This document shows positions 1 to 8,522 of a stretch of 64,000 bases of DNA, piece by piece (within the stretch, counting starts at the first letter, position 1; each line of letters begins with the position of its first letter). The DNA comes from Rhizobium halophilum (GTDB taxonomy: Bacteria > Pseudomonadota > Alphaproteobacteria > Rhizobiales > Rhizobiaceae). Location: the NCBI RefSeq assembly GCF_021648825.1, contig NZ_JAKJHS010000001.1, positions 248,001 to 312,000 of the forward strand, in the 5' to 3' direction. The notes below the pieces were generated by a model. That model was given only the letters and a program-made list of their open reading frames with translations. It did not search any database and was not told the DNA's origin. The position numbers and the translations under genes were made by a program.

Positions 1-499
1 CGTCGCCGGCAATGACGTTGATGACAAAGACGAGCGCCGAGGACAGCGCGATGCCGAAGCCGACGCCGCCGAAATGCAGAAGCGGCACAGCCTCGCTCTG
101 AGCTCCGTGCGGTAGCACGATCGAGGAGGTGAAGACCATCGCGAAGGCGCTGGCGAGACCGGCCAGGAAGCGGATGACGAGGAAGGCTGTGAGGCTACCC
201 ATCACCGCCATGGCCGCCAGCAGCACCGCCGTGGCGAGCAGCCCGAGGAGCGCCACCCGCCGCTCCCTGCCCGCCGCCCAGCCGAAACTGGAAAGGATCG
301 CGCCAGCAAGGTAGCCAACGAAGTTCGCACCTGCGATCAGGCCGGCATCGGCCGCCGAAAGCGAAGCGCCCTCCATCATGCCGGGCAGGATCGGCGTATA
401 GACGAAGCGCCCGAACCCCATGGCCGCCGCCATCGCAACCGCCCCGCCGAGGCCGACAAGGATGGGCGAGGATACGGGCGGGACGGAGCGGCGGATCAT
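1..499 (-). CDS. YbfB/YjiJ-type MFS transporter, C-terminus cut by the window edge
   Basis: Only the first ~166 residues are in the window; the gene continues beyond position 1. The reading frame starts at an ATG at 499 (MIRRSVPPVSSPIL). It has a glycine-rich first membrane segment carrying the GFGRFVYTPILPGM motif typical of YbfB/YjiJ-type major facilitator proteins. Further hydrophobic segments follow at roughly residues 40-65, 75-95, 100-125 and 140-160. The family comprises 12-helix inner-membrane transporters, mostly of unknown substrate. The gene is divergent from the manganese catalase gene. Family is fairly sure; substrate cannot be inferred. Confidence 0.8.
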   Translation of the reverse strand, partial: MIRRSVPPVSSPILVGLGGAVAMAAAMGFGRFVYTPILPGMMEGASLSAADAGLIAGANFVGYLAGAILSSFGWAAGRERRVALLGLLATAVLLAAMAVMGSLTAFLVIRFLAGLASAFAMVFTSSIVLPHGAQSEAVPLLHFGGVGFGIALSSALVFVINVIAGD

Positions 500-627
500 G
501 GCTCGGTTATTGCACCGCAGCCGGAAGCACACAAACGCGCAAAATTGATCCAGCGATGCATCCCGCTGATGCGTCCCCCTCTGAAAGGCTCACGGCTAGC
601 AAAAGGTCGGCCGGTGCAACTTTCGGA

Positions 628-652
628 GGAACAATAACTATGGGCTCTTGTT
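628..652 (+). promoter_or_regulatory. EcfG/RpoE2-type general stress promoter of the manganese catalase gene
   Basis: GGAAC at 628-632 is followed by exactly 18 bases and TT at 651-652. This matches the GGAAC-N18/19-TT consensus of the alphaproteobacterial general stress sigma factor. The predicted transcription start lies ~25 bases before the catalase ATG at 685, a sensible leader length. The element is read by eye. Known biology of catalases in this regulon supports it but does not prove it. Confidence 0.6.
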
Positions 653-684
653 CGGCACCCGTCCCCAACATGAAGGAGAGAATC

Positions 685-1509
685 ATGTTCTACACAGACG
701 GAAAGCTGCAATACCCGGTGCGCGTCGAAAATCCCGATCCACTGTTCGCCCGCGCCCTGCAGCAGGCGATCGGCGGCGTCGAAGGCGAGATACGCGTGGC
801 GATGCAGTATTTCTTCCAGGCCTGCGGTGCCCGCGGCAATCCGAAATTCCGTGATCTGCTGATGAACACGGCCGCCGAAGAACTCGGGCATATCGAGATG
901 CTGGCGACGGCCGTCGCGATGAACCTCGAAGGCGCCCCGCTGAGCCTCAAGGAAGAAGTTGCCGGTGATCCGGTCGGCGGCGCCGTCCTGGGCGGCCTGA
1001 ACCTGAAGAACCTGCTCTCGGCCGGCCTTTCCGCCATGCCGATCGACTCCGACGGCGTTCCCTTCAACATGTCGCACATCTATGCAAGCGGTAACATTGC
1101 TGCCGACATGTCGGCCAATGTCACTGCGGAATCGACCGGCCGAATCCTGGCGGTACGCCTCTACAACATGACCAACGACCCCGGCATGAAGGACATGCTC
1201 TCCTTCCTCATCGCGCGCGACACGATGCACCAGAACCAGTGGCTGGCGGCGCTCCAAGAACTGGGCGGCCACGAAGAAGTGTTCCCGATCCCCAACAGCT
1301 TTCCGCAGGAACAGGAAAACCAGGACTTCAGCTACGTCTTCCTCGGCTTCCAGAACGACGGCAGCGAGCCGGTCCAGGGGCGCTGGACGGAAGGCCAGTC
1401 AATCGACGGCAATGGTTCGTTCTCCAGCCGCCCGATGCAGCCGCTCGGCGAAAAGCCGAATCTCGGCCGCGCCAAGCCCAACAGCGGCGCCCAGGCCGAA
1501 CAGCTCTAG
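685..1509 (+). CDS. Manganese (non-heme) catalase
   Basis: A 274-residue protein of the ferritin-like manganese catalase family, which dismutates hydrogen peroxide in the cytoplasm with a di-manganese centre. The metal-ligand segments are visible: GGVEGEIRVAMQYFF near residue 35, TAAEELGHIEML near 66-69, TAESTGRILAVRL near 145, and RDTMHQNQWLAAL near 180 with its histidine. Length fits the family's shorter KatN-like members. The start at 685 is chosen because GAAGGAGAG lies 5-12 bases upstream; the longer upstream reading lacks such a site. An EcfG-type promoter sits just upstream, suggesting general stress or stationary-phase expression. The next gene follows after 9 bases and is probably co-transcribed. 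Confidence 0.92.
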   Translation: MFYTDGKLQYPVRVENPDPLFARALQQAIGGVEGEIRVAMQYFFQACGARGNPKFRDLLMNTAAEELGHIEMLATAVAMNLEGAPLSLKEEVAGDPVGGAVLGGLNLKNLLSAGLSAMPIDSDGVPFNMSHIYASGNIAADMSANVTAESTGRILAVRLYNMTNDPGMKDMLSFLIARDTMHQNQWLAALQELGGHEEVFPIPNSFPQEQENQDFSYVFLGFQNDGSEPVQGRWTEGQSIDGNGSFSSRPMQPLGEKPNLGRAKPNSGAQAEQL

Positions 1510-1518
1510 GAGGGCGAC

Positions 1519-1932
1519 ATGGAAAGGCGTTCCTTCCTTGCAGGAGCAGGCGGAACCTTGGCTGCGCTTCCCTTCGCAACCGGTGCTGCGGCAGCGGCAC
1601 GCGGCGAGGCCGGCGGGGTCGGGTTGCTGCGTTCCTATGTCGCCAATCGAGACCAGTTCCCTCACGCCAAAGCGCCCGAGGCGAACGAGGTGCTGCATCT
1701 CGAAAGGCGGCCCGAGCGAGCATTTGATCCCTCCAGCGTCGCGGTACGGCGTCGAGACGGCAGCCAGTTGGGCTACCTGCCCTCGACCTCGACCGGCATT
1801 TTGGCGGCATTGCTGGACCAGGGTTTCGACGCCTATGCGATTGCCTTGCCCGGCACGACTGGCTCCGAGATCCCAGTCCAGGTCTACCTCAACAAGGACC
1901 TGAGCCGGGTTCACTGGACCGCTTCCGCCTGA
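1519..1932 (+). CDS. Exported HIRAN-domain protein
   Basis: 137 residues. The N-terminus MERRSFLAGAGGTLA followed by an alanine-rich stretch looks like a twin-arginine (Tat) signal. The rest contains a HIRAN-like core: VAVRRRDGSQLGYLP, then a segment predicting 'ILAALLDQGFDAYAIALPG'. HIRAN domains in eukaryotic SWI/SNF proteins bind DNA ends. Bacterial stand-alone or exported versions have no established role. It follows the catalase stop codon by 9 bases with AGGAGGG just before the start, so the two are probably one operon. A Tat-exported HIRAN protein is odd, and the domain call rests on pattern recognition only. Confidence 0.65.
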   Translation: MERRSFLAGAGGTLAALPFATGAAAAARGEAGGVGLLRSYVANRDQFPHAKAPEANEVLHLERRPERAFDPSSVAVRRRDGSQLGYLPSTSTGILAALLDQGFDAYAIALPGTTGSEIPVQVYLNKDLSRVHWTASA

Positions 1933-1946
1933 AGCGACCATGCCTG

Positions 1947-1986
1947 ACGCGAGAAGGCACGGGATTCGTCCCGTGCCTTCTCGCGT
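1947..1986. terminator. Long perfect hairpin with UUCG loop after the catalase/HIRAN operon
   Basis: An 18-bp perfect stem (1947-1964 with 1969-1986) closes a TTCG tetraloop. It begins 14 bases after the HIRAN stop codon. There is no T-tract after either arm, so it may work as a 3'-end stabiliser or a factor-dependent terminator rather than a classic intrinsic one. Confidence 0.6.
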
Positions 1987-2325
1987 GACCGCGATTGTCC
2001 ACAGGGACGCTTCCAAATAAAGGCTCTGGAAACGGCTCAACGTGCCAGACCAGAACACCTCTGGAGACTTTCCGCTGCCGGCGCGGCTGCTGCTTTACCG
2101 GTCCTTTACCAAAGGGACCGCGTAACCAACTGTCTGTGAACCTAATCCCCTCTCCTGCTTTAAACAGAAGCAGTCGATCGATTCGGCGCAGGCGACATGA
2201 CGTCCCGGCGGGCGGCCGGGCATGATGCCCAGCCGCAACCACCGTCTCGCGGCGGCGCGGCAAACTCTGGCGCGCCCTGTTCAATGATTGGACAGAGCGC
2301 CGGAGCCCGTTGGAGGTAAGCCCGT
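1987..2325. other. Non-coding stretch between the HIRAN and map genes
   Basis: About 340 bases without a supportable gene. The only structure seen is a small inverted repeat, CTGCTT and AAGCAG separated by 7 bases, near 2156-2174. The short open frames here have no family resemblance or ribosome binding site. The genes on both sides point into this region, so it is a 3'-3' gap. Confidence 0.5.
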
Positions 2326-3081
2326 CTATTCCGGCAGGGTCAGGATGATCGGCCCGTTCTTGGTCGCGACGATGGTGTGCTCGTACTGCACCGTCAGGGC
2401 CCTCGGCTCGCTATAGAGCGTCCACGGGTCGCCGTTACCGCCGTCCTCGGCCCAGTCGGCGCCGAGCGACAGGAAGGGCTCGACCGTGAACACCAGCCCC
2501 TCCTCGATGACCCGCGTCTCCGTCGGGTCCGGCCAGGTCGGCACTTCTTTCGGCTCGTCGTGCAGCGTCAGCCCGATGCCGTGGCTCGAAAGGTTCTGGA
2601 TCAGCGTGTAGCGGTTCTTCTTGGCGAACGCGCCGATGGCATTGCCGATCTCCGCTAGAGGCCGCCCCGTCTTCACCTGCTGCAGCCCGGTCCACAGTGC
2701 CCGGCGGCCGTCGCGGCAGAGCTTTTCCACCTGCCGCGTCACTGGCGGCACCGCGTAGGACGCGCCGGCATCTCCGAAGAAGCCGTCCTTCACCGCCGAC
2801 ACGTCGATATTGACCAGATCGCCCGCCTGGATCACCCGCGCACCGGGAATGCCATGGGCGACTTCCTCGTTGACGCTGATGCAGGTGGCGCCGGGAAACC
2901 TGTAGCAGAACTCTGGTGCCGACTGCGCGCCATTGTCCTCCAGCACCTTGCGCCCGATCGCATCGAGTTCCGCCGTAGTGATACCCGGCTCCAGCGCCTT
3001 CGCCATCGTCTCGATGGAGATGGCGCAGAGGCGCCCGACATCCTTGAGCTTCTGCAGTTCGTCTTCCGTTCTAACGATCAT
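2326..3081 (-). CDS. map: Type I methionine aminopeptidase
   Basis: A 251-residue M24-family metalloprotease that removes the initiator methionine from new proteins. Metal-ligand and active-site segments are visible: SVNEEVAHGIPG (His), LVNIDVSAVKDGFFGDAG (two Asp), SSHGIGLTLHDEP (His), and FTVEPFLS (Glu) with the final YEHTIV (Glu). The start is taken at MIVRTEDELQKL (3081), 4 bases after the upstream gene's stop. A start at 3117 would add 12 proline-rich residues and overlap that gene. Probably co-transcribed with the LLM oxidoreductase. Rhizobia often carry more than one map copy, so this need not be the essential one. Confidence 0.9.
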   Translation of the reverse strand: MIVRTEDELQKLKDVGRLCAISIETMAKALEPGITTAELDAIGRKVLEDNGAQSAPEFCYRFPGATCISVNEEVAHGIPGARVIQAGDLVNIDVSAVKDGFFGDAGASYAVPPVTRQVEKLCRDGRRALWTGLQQVKTGRPLAEIGNAIGAFAKKNRYTLIQNLSSHGIGLTLHDEPKEVPTWPDPTETRVIEEGLVFTVEPFLSLGADWAEDGGNGDPWTLYSEPRALTVQYEHTIVATKNGPIILTLPE

Positions 3082-3085
3082 TCCA

Positions 3086-4156
3086 TTATCCGGTTTTGGC
3101 GGCGGGTTTGCCGCCATCCGCCGAGCCGGTCAATGCCTTTCTGACCAGCGGCGCGACTTTCGTGCCGTAGAGTTCGATGCCACGCATGATCTGGTCGTGC
3201 GGCATCAGCCCGATGGCCATCTGGATCAGGAAGCGGTCGTTACCGAACACCTTGTGGGCCGCCACGATCTTCTCCGCCACCAGTTCCGGATCGCCGACGA
3301 AGAGATTGCCGGTCGGTCCGCGCGCGGCGTCGTAATGCGCCCGGTTGGTTGGGCCCCAGCCGCGCTCGCGGCCGATCCTGTCCATCACCGCCGCCTGCGG
3401 TCCGTAGAATTGGTCCGCTGCAAGCTCCGTTGTATCGGCGATGAAGCCGTGCACGTTGATGCTGGTCTTCAGCGTCGCAGGGTCGTTGCCCGCCCGCCGC
3501 GCCGCCTCGCGATAGAGGTGGAAGAGCGGCGCAAAGCGCGGATACTCGCCGCCGATGATGGCGAGCGCCACCGGCAGGCCGAGCGCGCCCGCCCGCGCCA
3601 CCGATTGCGGCGTACCGCCAACGGCGATCCACAACGGCAGCTTCTCCTGCAGCGGACGCGGGTAGACGCCGCGTCCATTGATCGGCGGCCGCAGCTGGCC
3701 TTCCGACCATGTCACCACTTCCTCGTCGCGGATCGCCATCAGCAGGTCGAGCTTCTCCGCGAACAATTGCTCGTAATCGCCGAGGTCGTAGCCGAACAGA
3801 GGGAAGGACTCGATGAAGGAGCCGCGCCCCGCCATGATCTCCGCGCGGCCGTTCGACAGCAGGTCGAGCGTTGAAAACTGCTGAAATACCCGAACCGGCT
3901 CGTCCGACGACAGAACTGAAACCGCGCTCGTCAGCCGGATGTTCTTCGTCTTCACCGCCGCAGCCGCCAGCACCGTCGCCGGCGAAGAAACGAGATAGTC
4001 CGGCCGGTGATGTTCTCCCAGCCCGAAGACATCGAGGCCGACCTGATCGGCCAGCTCAATCTCCTCCAGCAGGTTCTTCATCCGCTGGACGCCCTCTGCG
4101 CCCTTGTCGCGCGCATGCGGGTCGACATCAGCAAAGGTATAAAGGCCAAGTTCCAT
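3086..4156 (-). CDS. LLM-class flavin-dependent oxidoreductase
   Basis: 356 residues of the luciferase-like monooxygenase fold, which uses reduced FMN or F420. Features are the N-terminal [13 protein letters not shown] strand, [17 protein letters not shown], the [11 protein letters not shown] segment and [16 protein letters not shown]. These match the group-1 family often annotated 'MsnO8/YhbW-like' or CE1758. Substrate is unknown. The start at 4156 has GGAGAGA 7 bases upstream; the possible 17-residue extension lacks a site. It is followed by map 4 bases downstream. A perfect palindrome at 4219-4235 upstream looks like a repressor operator. Confidence 0.85.
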   Translation of the reverse strand: MELGLYTFADVDPHARDKGAEGVQRMKNLLEEIELADQVGLDVFGLGEHHRPDYLVSSPATVLAAAAVKTKNIRLTSAVSVLSSDEPVRVFQQFSTLDLLSNGRAEIMAGRGSFIESFPLFGYDLGDYEQLFAEKLDLLMAIRDEEVVTWSEGQLRPPINGRGVYPRPLQEKLPLWIAVGGTPQSVARAGALGLPVALAIIGGEYPRFAPLFHLYREAARRAGNDPATLKTSINVHGFIADTTELAADQFYGPQAAVMDRIGRERGWGPTNRAHYDAARGPTGNLFVGDPELVAEKIVAAHKVFGNDRFLIQMAIGLMPHDQIMRGIELYGTKVAPLVRKALTGSADGGKPAAKTG

Positions 4157-4218
4157 CGGTGTCTCTCCGGTTTCCCTGGAGATAGACAACCTGACCGGAG
4201 ACGGCAAACCCCATTATC

Positions 4219-4235
4219 TCGAACGGTTCGTTCGA
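4219..4235. promoter_or_regulatory. Palindrome upstream of the LLM oxidoreductase, candidate repressor operator
   Basis: TCGAACG-GTT-CGTTCGA, 7-bp perfect arms with a 3-base centre, lies 63-79 bases before the oxidoreductase start. The shape resembles TetR-type operators that often control this enzyme class. No regulator gene is adjacent in the window. Confidence 0.45.
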
Positions 4236-4317
4236 TCGGTGGGATGTCCAATGCGAAGCGGCTGAACGCAATGAGGCGGCGGGTGCGCCGCCGCCTCATC
4301 CTATGGGCACTGTGGCA

Positions 4318-4794
4318 TTACATCCGCGCCAGCAGCGCCGCCAGTTGGTCTGCAGCCTTGCCCCAGCCTTCGTGGAAACCCATCTCCTCGTGGGTCTTCT
4401 TGTCCTCTTCGGTCCAGTGCAGCGCCTTGGCTGTATAGCGGGTGCGCCCGCCCGGCAGTTCCTCCAGCAGCACGGTCGCCACCATGAAGGGCTTGTCCTT
4501 TGGCATCCAACCTTCGGTAAAGGCGTCGGTAATCACGATCTTCTCGTTTTCGACAAGCTCCAGGAAGACGCCCTCGTTGGGCACCACTTCGCCATTCGGC
4601 CCTTCCATCACCGTGTTGCAACGGCCGCCGACGCGAAGGTCAAGATCGGCCTCGGTCACCTTCCAAGGCTCCGGGCAGAACCACACCTTCATCAGCTCCG
4701 GCGTCGTCCACGCCTTGTAGATCTTCTCGCGCGGCGCATCGAATTCGCGCACCAGAACCAGCTCGTGCCCAGGGGTCTTGCTCGTCATATCCAT
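4318..4794 (-). CDS. SRPBCC (AHSA1-like) domain protein
   Basis: 158 residues of the START/Bet v 1-like fold. Typical AHSA1-type motifs are FDAPREKIYKAWTTPELMKVWFCP at the N-terminus, GGRCNTVMEGPNGE in the middle and EMGFHEGWGKAADQLAALL at the end. The family binds hydrophobic ligands, but no specific ligand is known here. A GGAGGGA site precedes the ATG at 4794. It lies 76 bases downstream of the ECF42 sigma factor and is probably part of that unit, since AHSA1 and DGPF/YciI proteins commonly accompany ECF42 factors. Confidence 0.88.
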   Translation of the reverse strand: MDMTSKTPGHELVLVREFDAPREKIYKAWTTPELMKVWFCPEPWKVTEADLDLRVGGRCNTVMEGPNGEVVPNEGVFLELVENEKIVITDAFTEGWMPKDKPFMVATVLLEELPGGRTRYTAKALHWTEEDKKTHEEMGFHEGWGKAADQLAALLARM

Positions 4795-4870
4795 CTCATT
4801 TCCCTCCGATAATCTGTGTGATGGCTCAAGGACGCAGCAGACGGGGGCACGCCGACATCGCGGCAGAAAT

Positions 4871-6124
4871 TTATTGGATGGCCGTCGCCTCTTCCCTCAG
4901 CTTGTCCAGTTCCAGTCGCACATGGGCGGCCTCCGCCGGCGAGCGGGCAAGGGAGATCGCCCGGCCGAAAGCCTCCCGCGCCTCCCTCGTCTCGCCCGTC
5001 TGGGCAAGCAGCCCGCCGCGCACGCCGTGGAAATAGAAGTATCCATCCAGCGCATCCGCCAGGGGTTCCAGCATGGTGAGGGCCTCGAAGGGGCCGCGCA
5101 GCTTCGAAAAGGCGACGACCCGGTTCAGCGAGACGACCGGCGACGGGTTGAGCTTTTCCAGGAGCTGGTAGAGGAGTTCGATCTCCTTCCAGTCCGTCTC
5201 GGCCGCCGTCATGGCACGCGCATGCAGCGCCGCGATTGCCGCCTGCACCTGATAGGGCCCTGGCTTGCGGTGGCGGATCGCCTTGTCGAGGAGCGCCAGC
5301 GCCTCGTCGATCTGCCGGCGGTCCCAGAGTGTGCGGTCCTGGTCCTCGAGCAGGATGACCTGCCCTTCCTCATCATAGCGGGCCTCGCGGCGGGAATGCT
5401 GCAGCAGCATCAGTGCGGCAAGCCCCATGATCTCGGGCTCGGCCGGGAATATCCGCTGAAGCAGACGCGCGAGCCGGATCGCCTCCTCGCAAAGCGCCGC
5501 GACATCGGGATTGCTCATGCCCGCGGAATAGCCCTCGTTGAAGACGAGGTAGATCATCGCCATGACCGGCGGCAGCCGCTCGGCGCGCTCGGCGGCGCTT
5601 GGCGCCTCGAACGGCAGTCCCGCCTTGGCGACGCGTGCCTTGGCCCGGGTGATCCTTTGCTCCATCGCGCTTTCCGACACGATGAAGGCGCGTGCGATCT
5701 GGGCGACGCTGATGCCGGACACGATCCGGAGCGCCAGCGCGATCTGCTGCGTCGCCGGCAGATCAGGATGGCAGCAGATAAACATCAGCCGCAGGATGTC
5801 GTCGCGGTAATGCGAGCTGTCGAGCCGCTCGGCCATGTCGGCCTCGGCATCGGAGAGGTCGGACAGCACCTTCTCGTCCGGCAGCGCGGTGTTGCGCGCC
5901 GACCTGCGGATCTGATCGACGCCGCTGTTGCGGCCGACGAAGATCAGCCACGCCGTCGGATCGCGCGGCGGCCCTTTGTCCGGCCAGGTCCGGATTGCCC
6001 TCAGACACGCCTCCTGGAACGCCTCTTCCGCCGTGTCGAGGTGACGAAAATAGCGCAAGAGCGCACCCATGGCCTGCGGCCGGGCCGCCGTCAGCGCAAG
6101 ATCAATCCAGGCAGGGTCCTTCAT
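4871..6124 (-). CDS. ECF42-type RNA polymerase sigma factor with C-terminal extension (DUF6596)
   Basis: A 417-residue sigma factor. Region 2 (about residues 10-80, with AEEAFQEACLRAIRTWP) and region 4 (about 115-180, ISVAQIARAFIVSESAMEQRI) are followed by a long helical SnoaL-free extension of ~200 residues with TPR-like repeats (FHGVRGGLLAQTGETREARE). This architecture is the ECF42 group. Members are linked to genes of the DGPF/YciI family and lack a classical anti-sigma factor; the extension is thought to regulate them. The start at 6124 overlaps the stop of the YciI gene by 4 bases (ATGA), so the two are translationally coupled. Its target promoters are not identifiable here. Confidence 0.9.
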   Translation of the reverse strand: MKDPAWIDLALTAARPQAMGALLRYFRHLDTAEEAFQEACLRAIRTWPDKGPPRDPTAWLIFVGRNSGVDQIRRSARNTALPDEKVLSDLSDAEADMAERLDSSHYRDDILRLMFICCHPDLPATQQIALALRIVSGISVAQIARAFIVSESAMEQRITRAKARVAKAGLPFEAPSAAERAERLPPVMAMIYLVFNEGYSAGMSNPDVAALCEEAIRLARLLQRIFPAEPEIMGLAALMLLQHSRREARYDEEGQVILLEDQDRTLWDRRQIDEALALLDKAIRHRKPGPYQVQAAIAALHARAMTAAETDWKEIELLYQLLEKLNPSPVVSLNRVVAFSKLRGPFEALTMLEPLADALDGYFYFHGVRGGLLAQTGETREAREAFGRAISLARSPAEAAHVRLELDKLREEATAIQ

Positions 6125-6495
6125 CTGGGAGAACTCCCGGGTTGGAAGACGTAGAAGGGCCGGATTTCATAGGACGTGGAGCCGGGATTGACGGCAGAGA
6201 GCTCCTTGGAAAAGGCGATCGCCTCGTCGAGGTTTTCGACGTCGACGGTATAGAAGCCGAGCAGCACTTCCTTCGTCTCGGCGAAGGGACCATCGACGAC
6301 CAGCGGCTCCTCCCTGCCCTTGCGCACCGTGGTGGCCGCCGTCGTCGGCATCAGCCGCCCGGTCGGCCCCATCTTGCCGGCTCTTGCAAGCGGCTCCTGC
6401 ACGGCCTGGAGGCGCCCCATCACGGCCGCCTCTTCCTCCTTCGACCAGGCAAACACCTTCTCCTCGTCTGCGTAGCAGAGGATCGCGTAAAGCAT
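6121..6495 (-). CDS. YciI/DGPF-family protein
   Basis: A 124-residue ferredoxin-like-fold protein with the family signature VVDGPFAETKEVLLGFYTV near residues 67-85. The family is the usual genetic partner of ECF42 sigma factors; its function is unresolved (YciI itself has weak hydrolase activity). The start is set at the ATG at 6495, which has AAGGAG 6 bases upstream, rather than at a TTG two codons earlier. The stop overlaps the sigma factor start (ATGA). Confidence 0.88.
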   Translation of the reverse strand: MLYAILCYADEEKVFAWSKEEEAAVMGRLQAVQEPLARAGKMGPTGRLMPTTAATTVRKGREEPLVVDGPFAETKEVLLGFYTVDVENLDEAIAFSKELSAVNPGSTSYEIRPFYVFQPGSSPR

Positions 6496-6543
6496 CGTCA
6501 ACTCCTTCTCCGTTGGAAGACGAAGGAGTAGCGCCGCGGCCGA

Positions 6544-6572
6544 CCGGCCGCAGCAAAAAAATCTGCGGCCGG
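6544..6572. terminator. Inverted repeat between the BCCT gene and the YciI operon
   Basis: CCGGCCGCAG (6544-6553) and CTGCGGCCGG (6563-6572) form a 10-bp perfect stem around an A-rich 9-base loop. It lies 10 bases past the BCCT stop codon on that gene's transcript. There is no T-tract after the stem, so the terminator function is an inference. Confidence 0.5.
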
Positions 6573-6581
6573 CAGCCTGCC

Positions 6582-8255
6582 TCAGGCGGCCTTAGGCGTA
6601 CCGGACGTCGGCCGCGGTTCCGCCATCAGTCCCTTGAACAGGCACCAGGTCGCGGCCAGCAGCACGATGGCGAACGGAAACCCGGTGGACACCGCCATCG
6701 CCTGCAGGGCGGCAAGCCCTCCCCCCAGCATCAGCGCGATCGCGACGAGCCCTTCGAAGGTCGCCCAGAACACCCGCTGCGGCACGGGCGCGTTCACCTT
6801 GCCGCCGGCCGCAATCGTGTCGATCACCAGCGAGCCGGAGTCCGACGAGGTGACGAAGAAGACGATCACCAGCACGATACCGATCAGCGAGGTGAGCTGC
6901 GTCAGCGGCAGGTGTGCCAGCATTTCGAAGAGCTGGATCTCGAGCGCTGCATCCTGCACCGAGGTGAGCCCCTGCGTCACCTGCGTGATCGCCGTGCCGC
7001 CGAGCGCCGTCATCCAGAGCGTTGAGACCAGCGACGGGATCAGCAGCACCGCGATCAGGAACTCCCGCACGGAGCGGCCGCGGCTGACGCGCGCGATGAA
7101 CATGCCGACGAACGGCGACCAGCTGATCCACCAGGCCCAATAGAAGGCGGTCCAGCCCTGGCGGAAGTTGTCGTCGTCGCGGCCGAACGGGTTCGACAGC
7201 GCGGGCAGGTATTCGACGTAGGCCAGGAGATTGAGGAAGAAGCCGCGCACGATCTGCAGCGTGGGGCCGACGAGGATCACGAACATCAAAAGCAGGAAGG
7301 CGAGCGCCATGTTGGCTTCCGACAGGCGCTTGACGCCCTTGTCCATGCCGGCGATCACCGAGGCCGTTGCAATCCCCGTAATGATGATCACGAGGAACAC
7401 GGTCATGCCCACGCCGGACGGCAGCCCGAACAGGAAGTTTAACCCCGCCCCCGCCTGTTCGGCGCCAATGCCGAGCGAGGTCGAGAGGCCGAAGATGGTC
7501 GCGAACACGGCAAGGATGTCCACGACATGGCCGGGCCAGCCCCAGACGCGCTCGCCAAAGATCGGGTAGAATACTGAGCGCAGCGTCAGCGGCAGGCCCT
7601 TGTTGTAGGCGAAGAGAGACAGCGACAGCGCGACGACGGCGTAGATCGCCCAGGGGTGCAGCGACCAATGGAAGATGGTGGCGGCCATGGCAAGACGACG
7701 GGAAGCCTCCGAATCGCCGGGCGCGCCGCCAAGCGGCGCCCAGTCCGTCCGGACACCGTCCTCGACAGCCGGCCCATCGAAGGCGGCGGTGTAATTGCCC
7801 AGCGGCTCCGAGACGCCATAAAACATCAGTCCGATACCCATTCCCGCGGCAAAGAGCATCGAAAACCACGAAAGGCGGCTGTAGTCCGGCGTCGCGTCCG
7901 GGCCACCCAGGCGGACCCGACCGAGCGGCAGGAAGATCAGCAAGATGCAGACGAGGACGAAAATGTTGCCAGCGAGGAGGAAGAACCAGGCGAGGTTCGA
8001 CGTCAGCACGTCGCGCAAGGCCACGAAGACGGGGCCGAGCGTCGTCTGGAAGATCAGCGTCAAGAAGGTGAACGCCACGATGGTCAACGCCGACACGCTG
8101 AACACGATGTTGTGGATGTCGATCTCGAAGACGAAGCGGCGTCGGTAGTTGATGTTATCTTGGCCGATCTCGTAATCGGTCTCGATAATCTGCGTGTTTC
8201 CCTCCGGGGCGGGAATGGCTTCGTCTGCGCTGGAAGCGCCGAGGTCGGTCATCAT
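6582..8255 (-). CDS. BCCT-family betaine/carnitine/choline transporter
   Basis: A 557-residue inner-membrane secondary transporter with ~12 hydrophobic segments. The family motifs GMGIGLMFYGVSEPL (around residue 140), FHWSLHPWAIY and WAWWISWSPFVGMFIARVSRGR (around residue 370; the tryptophan-rich substrate-binding helix) are all present. Such proteins import quaternary ammonium osmolytes with Na+ or H+. The N-terminus has ~40 hydrophilic residues. Two consecutive ATGs start the gene, with GGAG just upstream. It is a single-gene unit. Substrate (glycine betaine, choline or ectoine-like) cannot be told. Confidence 0.92.
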   Translation of the reverse strand: MMTDLGASSADEAIPAPEGNTQIIETDYEIGQDNINYRRRFVFEIDIHNIVFSVSALTIVAFTFLTLIFQTTLGPVFVALRDVLTSNLAWFFLLAGNIFVLVCILLIFLPLGRVRLGGPDATPDYSRLSWFSMLFAAGMGIGLMFYGVSEPLGNYTAAFDGPAVEDGVRTDWAPLGGAPGDSEASRRLAMAATIFHWSLHPWAIYAVVALSLSLFAYNKGLPLTLRSVFYPIFGERVWGWPGHVVDILAVFATIFGLSTSLGIGAEQAGAGLNFLFGLPSGVGMTVFLVIIITGIATASVIAGMDKGVKRLSEANMALAFLLLMFVILVGPTLQIVRGFFLNLLAYVEYLPALSNPFGRDDDNFRQGWTAFYWAWWISWSPFVGMFIARVSRGRSVREFLIAVLLIPSLVSTLWMTALGGTAITQVTQGLTSVQDAALEIQLFEMLAHLPLTQLTSLIGIVLVIVFFVTSSDSGSLVIDTIAAGGKVNAPVPQRVFWATFEGLVAIALMLGGGLAALQAMAVSTGFPFAIVLLAATWCLFKGLMAEPRPTSGTPKAA

Positions 8256-8522
8256 CTACTCCATTGTGTTGCGTCCTGTGCCATGACTTTGACCCGTACC
8301 GGAGAGGGGCCAAAGGCCAAGCTAGCACGCGCCTAAGGGCTGCAGCCGTGTAAATCTCCAGAGCGGGAGGCTGAGCAGCATCAGAAGGCCGTAGATGGCG
8401 CGAACTTGTCCGCGGGCAACCCCTTGCGCCTCATTTCCGCCGCAAAACAGGCAGGCCGGTTACTGGCCTCGGCTCACGCGCGCGCTATAGTCTTCCGCGA
8501 CAGCGAACTTTCGAGGCAATCC

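Noticed and set aside
4778..6154. A 458-codon open frame antisense to the ECF42 sigma factor
   Set aside because: His/Arg/Leu-rich composition typical of antisense frames and no family resemblance; the sigma factor is clear.
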